From Aequorivita aquimaris (lineage in GTDB: Bacteria; Bacteroidota; Bacteroidia; Flavobacteriales; Flavobacteriaceae), in contig NZ_JRWG01000014.1 of assembly GCF_001573155.1 (NCBI RefSeq), positions 1 to 45,204 on the forward strand: a DNA stretch of 45,204 nt, written 5' to 3'. The notes beneath the pieces are model-generated. The model was not told the DNA's origin. It did no database searches and worked only from the letters and a program-made list of their open reading frames with translations. Shown here piece after piece: positions 1 through 9,347 of the stretch (position 1 is its first letter; every line of letters starts with the position of its first letter). The position numbers were made by a program, and so were the translations under genes.

Positions 1-2234
1 GAGGTGATCGCGGGACCGCAGACAGGAGCACCGGAATCTACCGTGGCGCCCACGGTGGTGCCCGTTACCGAATCCCCACAGCTTACCGCTATCGCGCCAC
101 CGCAGTCGTCGTTCGGCAATGGCTCGGTACAGGTAACGTCCAAACTGAAGTTACCGGAGTTGCTACCAAAGCCCTCCACCATAATATAATAGGTAGAAGT
201 ACCATCGGAGACAAAGGTAACCTCACTCTGAAGACCACAGGAATCATCGTTGAAGGCAAGCTCGTTGGCAAGGTTGCAATCGTCAAAGACGCGAAGCACG
301 GAGTCATAGTCGGTACCCCCACCGCAGAGCGAGATGGTCACCAACTGGGCAGAACCCGTGCCAGTGAACTTGTAGAACACATCAGGGGCTGCGTTCCCGC
401 CAGAATCCGTCGCCGTCAGAGTCTCTCCAACTACACTGTCGCCACAAGCTAAGGCGTATGCATTAGCACAATCATCATTTGTGATAACAGGAGGTACACA
501 TATAGACATTGAAAATTGAAGGACTTGCCCGGTGTCTCCACCTGCATCATCACAAACCTTCAAATTCCAGTCACCCATTATTTCTTCACCTGCAAAAGCA
601 GCTGCAAAGGTTCCTCCCATTGGCTCATAAGGCCCCACACCGAATGGAGCAGTAGCCAGGGTAATATCTGCACCGCCATCTTCAAACATAGTTCCATTAT
701 AACCATCATCTGTTCCACCGCCAAGATCATTGGCAAGCAATAATTCCGTTCCGTTTGGAGAAACCAAATAAAGATCGAGATCTGCAGTAAAAGTATGTGC
801 AATATCAATTGTTATGTTCTCTAGGATTGCTCCAGAACCAATTGTTCCCATATCCGAAACAGTCACGGGAATTAGGTTAGGGGCATTGGCACAATCTGAT
901 GTACTGTTTCCGGCACCATCTATATCAAATGGAACAGCAGTACTGTCATATACTGTACTAGTACAAGCAGGTCCACCACTATCGCAGCTATATGTTCTAA
1001 AGGTATAGTCAAAAGTCGGGAATGGGTTATAGCCAGCATTTGCAAATACATTACCATCAGGATAAGGGTCATTTGTAGATCCTGAAATACAAGGCAATGC
1101 AGTATCTCCATCAATTACTATATAATATGTATTACCCACGGTAACGTTTACCACCGGATCCCAATAAACATCGGCCCAGTTGGTACCATCAGTTTGGGTA
1201 GTTCCGCTTGCCAGCATAGTTCCTCCAGCGTTTGGAAGACCATCCCAAAGCGATAGGTCAACATTCAAGCCCGTGGATGGATCTCTGAACTTAATACCTG
1301 CTCCTGCAGATTCAGCCTCTAGCGGAATATAGGATTGCGCCAAACCTGTTTGCGAGATGTTTGCCATACAGGTATCATCCACATCTTGGTTGATTTCCAA
1401 AATAGGGCTACCGCAAACTCCGCCGCCGCCGCCAGCTCCTTCTTCTATGGTCAAGGTATCTATTCCTATATAATCTGAATTGTTACCTGCTGGTCCAGCA
1501 TCGGTCACCCAATATCTAAAGGCTATCCTTGTATTGGTGGCTCCCGAAAGACCGGAAACGGTAACAGTAAATTCTGTCCAAACTTGAGGATACCCCCCTT
1601 GAGTCAAGTTAGGGTTTATTTCCAAAAGTAGTTCTGTGTATGAGCCTACATCTGCTGGTCCAGAAGGATCTGTGTTGGCTCCTGTTGGGTCAAGCCGTAC
1701 TTCCAATCTATCTGGGAAAGTACTTGCATCTGGAGATCTTGTCCAAAAAGTTATAACATCCCCATTCTCTAATTCGAGCACAGGGGTTATCATAAAATTA
1801 TTGATTACGCTACCGGCAGTGTTGTTGAAATTTGCTCCAATATATGCCGTAGGAGCACCCGAATGGGCTGGAAAAACACCATCGTTTCCTTGAAACCAAT
1901 CTGTTAATCCTAGTGCGTCGCTAACATTCACAAAACTGTAACCAGCACCTGGCAATGTTGTAATATCATCAAAGCCTTCATCAAGCAAAGTTGCTTGTGG
2001 GTTTCTATTATTTACAACAAAACTCTGTGATTGTAAATTTGCAGGTTTGTTTGGATTGTACGTTGCCGAACTCTCTATACTTTTAAGCTGTTCAGTAGGC
2101 TCAATTGATTGTGGTTTGTTCTCAACACCTAAGCTTCTAGATCCATAGATCGAAGAATTTGGCTGGAGAAATTGTGCCTCTATGGTACTTACCATAGAAA
2201 TTAAGGCAAAAATTAGCATTGTAATTCTTTTCAT
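1..2234 (-). CDS. Large secreted multidomain surface protein, N-terminal part (runs off left edge)
   Basis: An uninterrupted frame runs from ATG at 2234 to the window edge (744 codons, no stop), so this is the N-terminal part of a larger protein. Residues 1-20 form a signal peptide. About 80-265 resembles a choice-of-anchor J (cleaved-adhesin) jelly roll: LLDEGFDD near its start and IGIDTLTIEEG at its end. A Gly run follows. About 465-575 matches a proprotein-convertase P domain (ADLDLYLVSPNGTELLLAND, then GDWNLKVCDDAGGDTG). From about 585 Cys-rich modules begin with NDDCANAYALACGDSV and restart near 700 with NDDCGGAIAVSCGDSV; YYIMVEGFGSNSGNFSL resembles PPC-type beta domains. Proteins built this way in this phylum usually end in a T9SS sorting domain, which here would lie outside the window. 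Function beyond cell-surface or secreted adhesin/enzyme scaffold is unknown. The last roughly 150 codons in view are far richer in GC than the rest. Confidence 0.85.
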   Translation of the reverse strand, partial: MKRITMLIFALISMVSTIEAQFLQPNSSIYGSRSLGVENKPQSIEPTEQLKSIESSATYNPNKPANLQSQSFVVNNRNPQATLLDEGFDDITTLPGAGYSFVNVSDALGLTDWFQGNDGVFPAHSGAPTAYIGANFNNTAGSVINNFMITPVLELENGDVITFWTRSPDASTFPDRLEVRLDPTGANTDPSGPADVGSYTELLLEINPNLTQGGYPQVWTEFTVTVSGLSGATNTRIAFRYWVTDAGPAGNNSDYIGIDTLTIEEGAGGGGGVCGSPILEINQDVDDTCMANISQTGLAQSYIPLEAESAGAGIKFRDPSTGLNVDLSLWDGLPNAGGTMLASGTTQTDGTNWADVYWDPVVNVTVGNTYYIVIDGDTALPCISGSTNDPYPDGNVFANAGYNPFPTFDYTFRTYSCDSGGPACTSTVYDSTAVPFDIDGAGNSTSDCANAPNLIPVTVSDMGTIGSGAILENITIDIAHTFTADLDLYLVSPNGTELLLANDLGGGTDDGYNGTMFEDGGADITLATAPFGVGPYEPMGGTFAAAFAGEEIMGDWNLKVCDDAGGDTGQVLQFSMSICVPPVITNDDCANAYALACGDSVVGETLTATDSGGNAAPDVFYKFTGTGSAQLVTISLCGGGTDYDSVLRVFDDCNLANELAFNDDSCGLQSEVTFVSDGTSTYYIMVEGFGSNSGNFSLDVTCTEPLPNDDCGGAIAVSCGDSVTGTTVGATVDSGAPVCGPAIT

Positions 2235-2321
2235 AATTAAATATTAGTTTAGTTAATAAGTGACTAAATGTACCTAAAATTATGTTAATCACAAATATTT
2301 ACCACAACTAGTTTGCCCGTA

Positions 2322-2361
2322 AAAATAAAAAAATCCCGTCCTCGTGAGTTAGGACAGGATT
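2322..2361 (-). terminator. Intrinsic terminator of fabI
   Basis: On the minus strand, 26 bases past the fabI stop, AATCCTGTCCT and AGGACGGGATT pair around an 8-nt loop (2332-2361, one mismatch or wobble) and are followed by a T-rich run. Confidence 0.85.
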
Positions 2362-2386
2362 CAATAAAATCATTGCAAGAAAAGCC

Positions 2387-3205
2387 TTACTTACCTTCTA
2401 CAAAAGCTTCCATCACGGCATCACTAACCCCCATGTTAGAGAACCCGCCATCATTGTATAAATTTTGAAGTGTTACCCGTTTTGTCAAATCGCTAAACAT
2501 AGCTACTGTGTAATTAGCACAATCTAAGGCAGTTGCGTTGCCCAAAGGAGACATTTTATCTGCGTAACTGATAAAACCATCAAATCCTTTTACACCCTGG
2601 CCTGCTGTAGTTGGGGTGGGTGATTGCGAAATAGTATTAACGCGAACCTTTTTATCTCTTCCGAAGAAATATCCAAAACTGCGCGCAATGCTTTCCAAAT
2701 AGGCCTTGTTGTCTGCCATATCGTTATAATCTGGAAAAACACGCTGTGCGGCCATATAGGTCAATGCTATAATACTCCCCCACTCATTCATGGCGTCTTT
2801 TTGGTAAAGTACTTGCATGGTCTTATGAAATGAGCCTGCGGAAATATCCCAACCTTTATGGGTAAAGTCATAGTTCTGGCTGGTATAGTGATTACCTTTG
2901 CGTACATTTACAGACATTCCAATAGAGTGCAATACAAAATCCAATTTGCCGCCTAAGATTTCGGTAGCTTTTGTTACTAAATTCTCCAAATCTTCTAAAC
3001 TTGTAGCATCTGCAGGAATAACTTCAGAATTAGTTTTCTCGGCCAGTGCATTAATTTGTCCCATTCGCAACGCGATGGGCGCATTGGTAAGTACAAACTT
3101 TCCGCCTTCTTCGTGAACGCGCTCTGCGGTTTTCCAAGCTATTGAATTCTCGTCCAACGCTCCAAAAATGATTCCACGTTTTCCTTTAAGTAGATTATAA
3201 GACAT
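2387..3205 (-). CDS. fabI: Enoyl-[acyl-carrier-protein] reductase (NADH) FabI
   Basis: FabI catalyses the last reduction of each fatty-acid elongation round, converting trans-2-enoyl-ACP to acyl-ACP in the cytoplasm. The 272-aa length suits the family. It is a short-chain dehydrogenase fold with the FabI-type nucleotide-binding start GIIFGALDENSIAW (about 11-24), the segment VLHSIGM (91-97) and the Tyr-x6-Lys catalytic pair Y160/K167 in PDYNDMADNK; Y150 in LTYMAAQR is the second conserved tyrosine. The ATG at 3205 is the natural start. A -7-like TATCTTTA lies about 60 nt upstream on the minus strand (3263-3270), so it probably has its own promoter although it follows recN, and it ends in a clear terminator. 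It would be the triclosan-sensitive type of reductase by family, but sensitivity cannot be read from sequence. Confidence 0.95.
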   Translation of the reverse strand: MSYNLLKGKRGIIFGALDENSIAWKTAERVHEEGGKFVLTNAPIALRMGQINALAEKTNSEVIPADATSLEDLENLVTKATEILGGKLDFVLHSIGMSVNVRKGNHYTSQNYDFTHKGWDISAGSFHKTMQVLYQKDAMNEWGSIIALTYMAAQRVFPDYNDMADNKAYLESIARSFGYFFGRDKKVRVNTISQSPTPTTAGQGVKGFDGFISYADKMSPLGNATALDCANYTVAMFSDLTKRVTLQNLYNDGGFSNMGVSDAVMEAFVEGK

Positions 3206-3274
3206 GTTTTAATTTATTTTATGGTTGAATAGATTTTCTCTTTAAAATTTTCCTTTGAAAAGTAAAGATACGTT

Positions 3275-4927
3275 TTAATTCAATAATTCCTTTGCATTGG
3301 CTATAGCCGCTTCAGAAAGATTTTTTCCGCCTAGCATTTTTGCTATCTCTACAATACGATCATCCTCATTCAAATGTTTAAGGTATGTGGCCGTAACCTC
3401 ATTAGCATCTTCTTTATAAACTTTTATATGGTTCTCGCCCTTGGCGGCAATTTGCGGTAAATGAGTAATGCTCAACAACTGCATTTTTTTGCTCATTTGG
3501 TACATAATATCTGCCATTTTATTGGCTATTTCCCCCGAAACCCCTGTGTCTATTTCATCAAAAACGATGGTGGGCAGTTTTTTATACTCGGCCAGAACAG
3601 CTTTTATTGCAAGCATAATTCTGCTCATTTCGCCTCCAGAGGCAACTTTTTTTAATGGTCCGAAAGCTAAGCCTTTGTTTGCCGTGAACAATAATTGCAA
3701 TGTATCGGTTCCATTATTTTTAAATTCTTTCGAAGAGATAAGTTCAAACTGAAATTGCGCATTGGGCAATCCCAAAGGAAATAGCATTTCTTCAAGTTTT
3801 TTCTTAAGAATAGGAATTGCCTCCATTCTTTTTTTATGAAGCTCTTCAGCTGTTTTTAAGGTACTTTCCCGCAACTGGGATTTTTGCTTTTCAAAATTGC
3901 CAATCTGTTCGTCCAGTCCCAGCGTAATGTTTACCTTTTCCTCCAGTGCTTCTTCTATTTTAATTAATTCTTCCACAGAAGAAACCGCATGTTTTTGTTG
4001 CAATTTGTAAAGCATTTGTAGCTTTTCATTAACCTGAAAAAGCATTTCGGGATCGGCTTCAATGTTTTCGGCGTTGATGTTGATTTCCGCAGCAATGTCT
4101 TCCATTTCAATAATGGTACTGTTCAAACGTTGCCATAAACCTTCAAATTTTTTTGAAAACTCTTTGATTCTTCCCAATAAAACTCGCGCTTCCTTGGCGG
4201 TTTGCAAGCTGCCTATCTGCTCTTCATCCAAAAGCTGGTTTGCATTGGCAAGCGCTTCTTGAATTGCTTCGGCATTATTAAGGGTCTCGTAGGTTTCTTC
4301 CAATTCTTGCTGGCTCAGCTTTTTCAAGTTGGCCTGTTGCAGTTCATTATAAAGAAAAGTGTTGTAATCCAGCTCTTTGGAAGCAGTATCTTTTTGTAGT
4401 TTTAATTTTGAAAGGGCTTCGGAAGTTTTTTTGAAATCTTCAAATTGCGACTTATATACTTTTAAAAGTTCGCTATTGCCTGCCAAAGCATCAATCACTT
4501 CCATCTGAAAAGTTTCAGAAACGATCTCCAAAGTCTCATGCTGGCTATGAACATCTACCAAATAAGGAGCCAATGCCTGTAATTGTGTCAAGGAAACCGG
4601 GGTATCATTTACAAAGGCGCGGGATTTACCACCGGGCAGTATTTCGCGACGTATGATGGTATTGTGTTCGTAATCAAGATCATTCTCTTGGAAAATATTT
4701 TGAAGATCATAATTCTTGATTGAAAAATGTCCTTCAATAATACATTTTTTCAAAGGGTCTTTCACGCTACTTAAATCTGCGCGCTTTCCCAAAACAAGTG
4801 CCAAAGCCCCTAGGATGATTGATTTACCAGCACCTGTTTCACCAGTAATAATCGTAAGGCCTTCATTTAAATCAACACGAATATCTTCGATAAGCGCGTA
4901 GTTTTTTATGGCGAGGCTGGTTATCAC
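3275..4927 (-). CDS. recN: DNA repair protein RecN
   Basis: RecN is an SMC-like ATPase that acts early at DNA double-strand breaks. The 550-aa protein begins with the family-typical ITSLAIKNYALIEDI, has Walker A GETGAGKS (29-36), a long central coiled coil (about 160-370, rich in Glu/Lys/Leu heptads), the ABC signature SGGEMSR (430-436) and Walker B IVFDEIDTG (about 454-462). The start is GTG at 4927: an in-frame TAA lies three codons upstream and no ATG precedes the conserved N-terminus. It is the last member of the bamD-omega-coaBC-DUF4835-recN order, separated from DUF4835 by about 110 bp. Confidence 0.95.
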   Translation of the reverse strand: MITSLAIKNYALIEDIRVDLNEGLTIITGETGAGKSIILGALALVLGKRADLSSVKDPLKKCIIEGHFSIKNYDLQNIFQENDLDYEHNTIIRREILPGGKSRAFVNDTPVSLTQLQALAPYLVDVHSQHETLEIVSETFQMEVIDALAGNSELLKVYKSQFEDFKKTSEALSKLKLQKDTASKELDYNTFLYNELQQANLKKLSQQELEETYETLNNAEAIQEALANANQLLDEEQIGSLQTAKEARVLLGRIKEFSKKFEGLWQRLNSTIIEMEDIAAEININAENIEADPEMLFQVNEKLQMLYKLQQKHAVSSVEELIKIEEALEEKVNITLGLDEQIGNFEKQKSQLRESTLKTAEELHKKRMEAIPILKKKLEEMLFPLGLPNAQFQFELISSKEFKNNGTDTLQLLFTANKGLAFGPLKKVASGGEMSRIMLAIKAVLAEYKKLPTIVFDEIDTGVSGEIANKMADIMYQMSKKMQLLSITHLPQIAAKGENHIKVYKEDANEVTATYLKHLNEDDRIVEIAKMLGGKNLSEAAIANAKELLN

Positions 4928-5038
4928 AATGAAATTTTAGATTATGGATATTCGTATCTTCAAAATTCAAAGCTTGAATTTCGAATCTATAAATTTAAAA
5001 GAAAGTAATTAACTGGTCTAAACTTGTTGAAAGAAAAA

Positions 5039-5929
5039 TTAAAACTTGATTTCAGTCCAGTTGCTTCGTTTTGTGGGCGCCAATCTGTTTAGGTTTTCAA
5101 CCAGTTGTGTAATGTCAACCTGCGGTCCGCCGCTAAAAATAGCCTGTATTTCGTCACTCTTGGCATCAAAGAATGTACGTACCAAATATGAATTGGGGCG
5201 ACGGTCATTTATACCTTTCAATATATTAATGGCATTGGCTATTTCTTGCTTCGCTTTTTTCTGGTCTGAAGCCATGATATCCAGCCCCTCGCGGTGGTAT
5301 TGGTACATTACATTGTGAAATTCCTTATACACCGAGGATATTAATGCATCATTATATCGAAATCTGGACTGGTTCCCATCCGTGGCCTTCCATCCCGGAA
5401 AATTGCTTGAAGCGGCAGTATTTGTAATCTGTTTAGCAATTTCAAAATAGGGCGCTCCGCCATTAAGTGAAAAGGTATCAGCATCCAAACCAATAACGGT
5501 ATATACATGGAATGCAATAACCGAGACGAGGTTTGAACCAAACGTATTTATATTGAAGTTTAACGGCTCATATTCCTTATAATTGAATCGCACCTGTTTG
5601 TCAAAATAATTATAAACGGGGCTGTCGTACGTTGATTCAAAAACGGGACGTGAGGATTGCACTTGAAGCGTTGCAGTAAACGAATCTCCATCGTACTCGC
5701 TTATTATCAAACTCATGTTGCAATCTATCCGCTCCTGGTTTTTGTATTCCTTATCAGTCCATTTTGTATTGTTAACAAATTCCCGCAATTGGGTTTCCAG
5801 CGTTCGGAAAATCTGCAAATTGGGTTGTCCGGTCTGTTCGGCATCTATGGAAACGGTGCAATTAAGTTCTTGGGCCTGTGCAGTAAACACAGCAATAGCA
5901 CATAATAAGAAAAGTAAAATTTTACGCAT
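5039..5929 (-). CDS. DUF4835 family exported protein (putative PorD)
   Basis: This 296-aa protein starts with a signal peptide (residues 1-19, cleavage after AQA) and matches the DUF4835 family that sits between coaBC and recN in many Flavobacteriia. Recognisable stretches are QELNCTVSIDAEQ after the signal peptide and WTDKEYKNQERIDCNM near 57-72. Some annotation pipelines name this family type IX secretion protein PorD; I recall that assignment but cannot confirm it from the sequence. It is presumably periplasmic or at the outer membrane. The ATG at 5929 overlaps the end of coaBC by 8 bp, so the two are translationally linked. No catalytic motif is visible. Confidence 0.85.
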   Translation of the reverse strand: MRKILLFLLCAIAVFTAQAQELNCTVSIDAEQTGQPNLQIFRTLETQLREFVNNTKWTDKEYKNQERIDCNMSLIISEYDGDSFTATLQVQSSRPVFESTYDSPVYNYFDKQVRFNYKEYEPLNFNINTFGSNLVSVIAFHVYTVIGLDADTFSLNGGAPYFEIAKQITNTAASSNFPGWKATDGNQSRFRYNDALISSVYKEFHNVMYQYHREGLDIMASDQKKAKQEIANAINILKGINDRRPNSYLVRTFFDAKSDEIQAIFSGGPQVDITQLVENLNRLAPTKRSNWTEIKF

Positions 5930-7145
5930 TTGTCTGTTCTATAATATATTCTAAAATATCTTTTGCTACTTCTTTTTTAGGTTTAACAGGAAAAGGAAGT
6001 ACTTTATTGTCTTTGGTTATCAAAGTAATTTTGTTGGTGTCGGCTTGGAACCCCGCGCCTTTGTCCCGAAGCGAATTTAACACAATTAAATCTAAATTCT
6101 TTTTTTTCAGTTTCAATTTTGCATTTTCTTCTTCGTTTTCGGTTTCCAAAGCAAAGCCAACCAAAAATTGCGACTTCTTTATTTCGCCCAATGAAGCAAG
6201 AATATCCTTTGTTTTTGTAAGCTGAAGTATTAAATCATCGGTTTTCTTTTTAATTTTTTCCGAAGCAACTTCTGAAGGACGATAATCGGCAACGGCTGCG
6301 CTTAAAATAGCGACATCACATGTATCAAAATATTCGTGCGCGGCATTGTACATTTCTTCTGCAGAAGTAACACGAATAAGTTTCACGAAGTCATTTTCAA
6401 GCCTTAATGCTGAAGGTCCCGAAATCAAAACAACCTCAGCACCAAGTGAGGCAGCAGCTTCGGCTATGGCATAACCCATTTTTCCACTGGAGTGGTTCCC
6501 GATGAAACGAACGGGGTCAATGGCTTCGTAAGTTGGGCCGGCGGTGATTAAAATCTGTTTGCCGCGAAGGGGAAGTTTTTTCAATAAATCATTTTCTAAA
6601 AAGGAAACAATCTCCTCGGGCTCCGCCATCCTGCCCTGCCCCACCAAACCGCTGGCCAATTCGCCAAAAGCGGCAGGGATTTGAATATTTCCGAAGCTTT
6701 CAAGCTTTTTAAAGGTTTCTTCCGTCGATGGATGTTGGTACATATCCAGATCCATTGCAGGCGCGTAATACACGGGACATTTCGCCGAAAGGTAGCACGC
6801 AAGCAAAAGGTTATCGCAGGCGCCATTTGCCATTTTGGAAAGTGTATTGGCAGTTGCGGGAGCAATCAAAAAGAAATCTGCCCACAAGGCCAATTCTACA
6901 TGGTTGTTCCATTGGGGCTCTTTAAAGCTGTTCTCATCTTTTTCATCAGTGAAGGATGAAAAAACTTCATTCTTTGAAAGCGTTGCGAGGGTAAGTGGGG
7001 TTACAAATTCCTTTGCTGAATTTGTCATAACCACTTTTACGTTAGCTCCCTTTTTCACTAGAAGTCTAACCAAAAAAGCTGTTTTGTACGCGGCAATCCC
7101 GCCGGTAACGCCAAGCAAGATATTTTTCCCGTTCAAAACAGCCAT
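5922..7145 (-). CDS. coaBC: Bifunctional phosphopantothenoylcysteine decarboxylase / phosphopantothenate-cysteine ligase CoaBC
   Basis: CoaBC ligates cysteine to 4'-phosphopantothenate and decarboxylates the product, two consecutive steps of coenzyme A synthesis. The N-terminal flavoprotein CoaC domain (1-185) has GVTGGIAAYK (12-21), catalytic His82 in NHVEL and the flavin motif APATANT (95-101). The C-terminal CoaB domain (190-407) has ITAGPTYEAIDPVRFIGN (200-217) and SSGKMG. Two CoaC positions differ from the Escherichia coli enzyme: PAMDLDMY (129-136) has Asp where the PxMNxxMW motif has Asn, and the clamp reads LASGLVGQGRM with Ser165 where Cys is expected. The gene lies between omega and DUF4835 in a tight operon (35 bp and -8 bp). 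Confidence 0.95.
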   Translation of the reverse strand: MAVLNGKNILLGVTGGIAAYKTAFLVRLLVKKGANVKVVMTNSAKEFVTPLTLATLSKNEVFSSFTDEKDENSFKEPQWNNHVELALWADFFLIAPATANTLSKMANGACDNLLLACYLSAKCPVYYAPAMDLDMYQHPSTEETFKKLESFGNIQIPAAFGELASGLVGQGRMAEPEEIVSFLENDLLKKLPLRGKQILITAGPTYEAIDPVRFIGNHSSGKMGYAIAEAAASLGAEVVLISGPSALRLENDFVKLIRVTSAEEMYNAAHEYFDTCDVAILSAAVADYRPSEVASEKIKKKTDDLILQLTKTKDILASLGEIKKSQFLVGFALETENEEENAKLKLKKKNLDLIVLNSLRDKGAGFQADTNKITLITKDNKVLPFPVKPKKEVAKDILEYIIEQTNA

Positions 7146-7180
7146 TCTGTAAGTTTTTAAAAGTTATAAAATAACTTTTA

Positions 7181-7510
7181 TTATTCTACTACTTCGTCTG
7201 CGGTGTTGCGGTAGTAGATTTTGTTTTCCAACCATTCCTGCACTGCCAAAGCGTGCGGTTTTGGAAGCCTTTCGTAAAATTTTGAAACCTCTATTTGCTC
7301 CTTGTTTTCGAAAATTTCTTCCAAACTGTCGTTGTAAGTGGCAAACTCGTCAAGTTTTTCCAAAAGTTCTTTTTTAATGTCACCGTTTATTTGTGCGGCA
7401 CGTTTCGCAATAATGGAAATAGCCTCATAAATGTTGTTTGTAGGCTCGTCAATTTTATTCTTGTCAAGCGTAACGGTATTGATTGGTGCATCTGAATTTT
7501 TAATATCCAT
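7181..7510 (-). CDS. rpoZ: DNA-directed RNA polymerase omega subunit, Bacteroidota type
   Basis: A 109-aa protein containing the omega core NNIYEAISIIAKRAAQIN (25-42), which matches the conserved RPAYEL/A..RA region of omega subunits, followed by an acidic tail specific to this phylum. Omega assists folding and assembly of beta-prime into RNA polymerase. It lies 12 bp after bamD and 35 bp before coaBC, the usual order in Flavobacteriia. Small and divergent from proteobacterial RpoZ, but both context and core motif agree. Confidence 0.85.
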   Translation of the reverse strand: MDIKNSDAPINTVTLDKNKIDEPTNNIYEAISIIAKRAAQINGDIKKELLEKLDEFATYNDSLEEIFENKEQIEVSKFYERLPKPHALAVQEWLENKIYYRNTADEVVE

Positions 7511-7522
7511 AATAAAAATTAA

Positions 7523-8332
7523 TTAAATAGTGGGTTCTGTTTCTAAAGGCACAATTCTGCTCTCTATATCCTGATAAAATTCCATTGCTTCAGGAGCTAA
7601 ATCTGTATCCTTATAATATTTTATAAAATTATTGTAATAAACTTTTGCATCGCGCAGACGTTCCTGCACCAAAACCGGAATACTGTTTATGGCCAATTTA
7701 TATGCAGCTACAAATCTTCCGTAAAAGGCATCTTTTCTATAAATAGAGCCCGGATTATCTGTAATAAAATTATCAAAGGCGCCAATGGCAGCTTTGTAAT
7801 CCTCAACGTGCAAATATTGTTTTGCAACCTCAAATTCTTTCTTTTCCAACTTATTTCGCAATTCCGCTACCAATGTATTTGCTTCGGCACGTTTGTCTGA
7901 ATTTGGATATTGGTTTATAAATTCCTGAAGTTTTTCAAGTCCTTTATCGGTGTCTTTTTGATCCAAAGAATATCTGGGCGAAAGTTGGTAAAAACTTTTT
8001 GCAGATTTAAAAGCCGCTATTTCAACACTGTCGCTCTGTGGATAGGCTTGGGTAAACCTTTCAAATTGATACCCAGCCAAATAATAATCTTCAAGATTGT
8101 AATAGGTGTTGGCGTATATGAACATCAGCTTTTCGCCTTGTGGCTTCCCTCTGTATGCGGGCACCAACTGCTCCATTAATTTGAGGCCTTTTTTGTATTT
8201 CCCAATTCTATAAAGGGAATCGGCAAAAGCGTATTTTTTACCCATATCATCCTTTCGCAAAACCTGTTGGTATTGGCTACAGGACGAAAAAAGAATGGTT
8301 AAACAAAGTATTATAAAAAGTGGTAATCGCAT
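7523..8332 (-). CDS. bamD: Outer-membrane assembly lipoprotein BamD
   Basis: BamD is a TPR lipoprotein of the BAM complex that inserts beta-barrel proteins into the outer membrane. The protein opens with a lipoprotein signal ending LFSSC, followed by TPR-like helices (YAFADSLYRIGKYKKGL, YYLAGYQFERFTQAYPQSD, LEKLQEFINQYPNSD). Two ATG codons are possible, at 8347 and 8332. I choose 8332 (269 aa, MRLPLFIILCL) because a perfect promoter -7 box lies at 8351-8359, which would put the upstream ATG at or before the transcription start, and because the shorter form is a typical lipoprotein signal. It heads the operon bamD-omega-coaBC-DUF4835, probably with recN. Confidence 0.9.
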   Translation of the reverse strand: MRLPLFIILCLTILFSSCSQYQQVLRKDDMGKKYAFADSLYRIGKYKKGLKLMEQLVPAYRGKPQGEKLMFIYANTYYNLEDYYLAGYQFERFTQAYPQSDSVEIAAFKSAKSFYQLSPRYSLDQKDTDKGLEKLQEFINQYPNSDKRAEANTLVAELRNKLEKKEFEVAKQYLHVEDYKAAIGAFDNFITDNPGSIYRKDAFYGRFVAAYKLAINSIPVLVQERLRDAKVYYNNFIKYYKDTDLAPEAMEFYQDIESRIVPLETEPTI

Positions 8333-8350
8333 GGGCTTAAAAAACATCGT

Positions 8351-8383
8351 GCAAAAATAGGGAATTAAACGTGATTGGACAAA
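8351..8383 (-). promoter_or_regulatory. Promoter of the bamD operon
   Basis: On the minus strand TTTG (8380-8383), then 20 nt, then TATTTTTGC (8359-8351): both elements of the Bacteroidota sigma-70 promoter (TTTG, 19-20 nt, TAnnTTTGC). Transcription should start a few bases before the ATG at 8332. Confidence 0.75.
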
Positions 8384-8470
8384 ACTTATTCTTCGGCTAA
8401 AATATTGCGCTGAAGTCTATTATTTGCAAGCCTTTTGAAATATTTAACTTCAAATGCAAAAAGGGAGCTT

Positions 8471-9346
8471 TTAGAATTTTTTGATGAAATCTTCTATTTT
8501 GGATCTCAAACCATCGCTAACTCCCACCAAAGGAAGCCTTACGGTATCACCGCAAATTCCCAATGATCTAAAAACTGCCTTTATTCCGGCAGGATTTCCT
8601 TCCGCAAAAATATAATCGATTGCCGGGGCAATTTTGTAATGTATTTTATAGGCTTCGTCAGCTTTTTTGTCGAGACCCAGTTTTACCATTTTTGAGAATT
8701 CCTTCGGAAATCCTTCGCCGATAACCGAAATCACTCCTGCCCCACCGGCAAGTATCATTGGCAAGGTAATCATATCATCGCCAGAAATAACAAGGAAATC
8801 TTTTGGGCAACCGGAAATCAATTTCATCGCTTGCACAATATCACCGGCGGCTTCTTTTATGGCAATAATTTTTTCAAAATCATTCGCCAATCGGATTACG
8901 GTTTCAGGAAGCATATTTGAAGCCGTCCTCCCCGGAACGTTGTATAAAATTATGGGTAGCGGAGCAGCCTTCGCAATTGCGGCAAAGTGCTGATAAATAC
9001 CTTCCTGCGTAGGTTTATTATAAAAAGGTGAAACCGAAAGAATAGCGGTAAATGCAGAAATATCACGGGTTTTCATTTCTGAAATAACCTCCTGCGTATT
9101 GTTGCCACCAATGCCCAAAACCAAAGGCAACCGACCATTATTTGCAGAAATCACGGTGTCAATTACCAGCTGTTTTTCTTCTTTTGAAAGCGTGGCGCTT
9201 TCGGCAGTGGTTCCCAAAACTACCAAATAGTCAATTCCGTTTTCTATGTTGAAATTCACCACGTTTTTAAGTCCTTCCACATCTACGGAAAAGTCACTTT
9301 TAAACGGGGTTATCAATGCTACGCCAGTTCCAACTAATTCTTTCAT
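8471..9346 (-). CDS. dapA: 4-hydroxy-tetrahydrodipicolinate synthase DapA
   Basis: DapA condenses pyruvate with aspartate semialdehyde in the first committed step of lysine and diaminopimelate synthesis. The 291-aa TIM-barrel aldolase shows the triad residues in place: GTTAES (45-50), Tyr135 in YNVPGRT and the Schiff-base Lys164 in [19 protein letters not shown] (106-116) supplies the second conserved tyrosine. It starts one base after the DUF6913 gene ends, so the two are cotranscribed. dapF, which acts later in the same pathway, lies elsewhere in this window (25358-26131). Confidence 0.96.
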   Translation of the reverse strand: MKELVGTGVALITPFKSDFSVDVEGLKNVVNFNIENGIDYLVVLGTTAESATLSKEEKQLVIDTVISANNGRLPLVLGIGGNNTQEVISEMKTRDISAFTAILSVSPFYNKPTQEGIYQHFAAIAKAAPLPIILYNVPGRTASNMLPETVIRLANDFEKIIAIKEAAGDIVQAMKLISGCPKDFLVISGDDMITLPMILAGGAGVISVIGEGFPKEFSKMVKLGLDKKADEAYKIHYKIAPAIDYIFAEGNPAGIKAVFRSLGICGDTVRLPLVGVSDGLRSKIEDFIKKF

Positions 9347-9347
9347 A

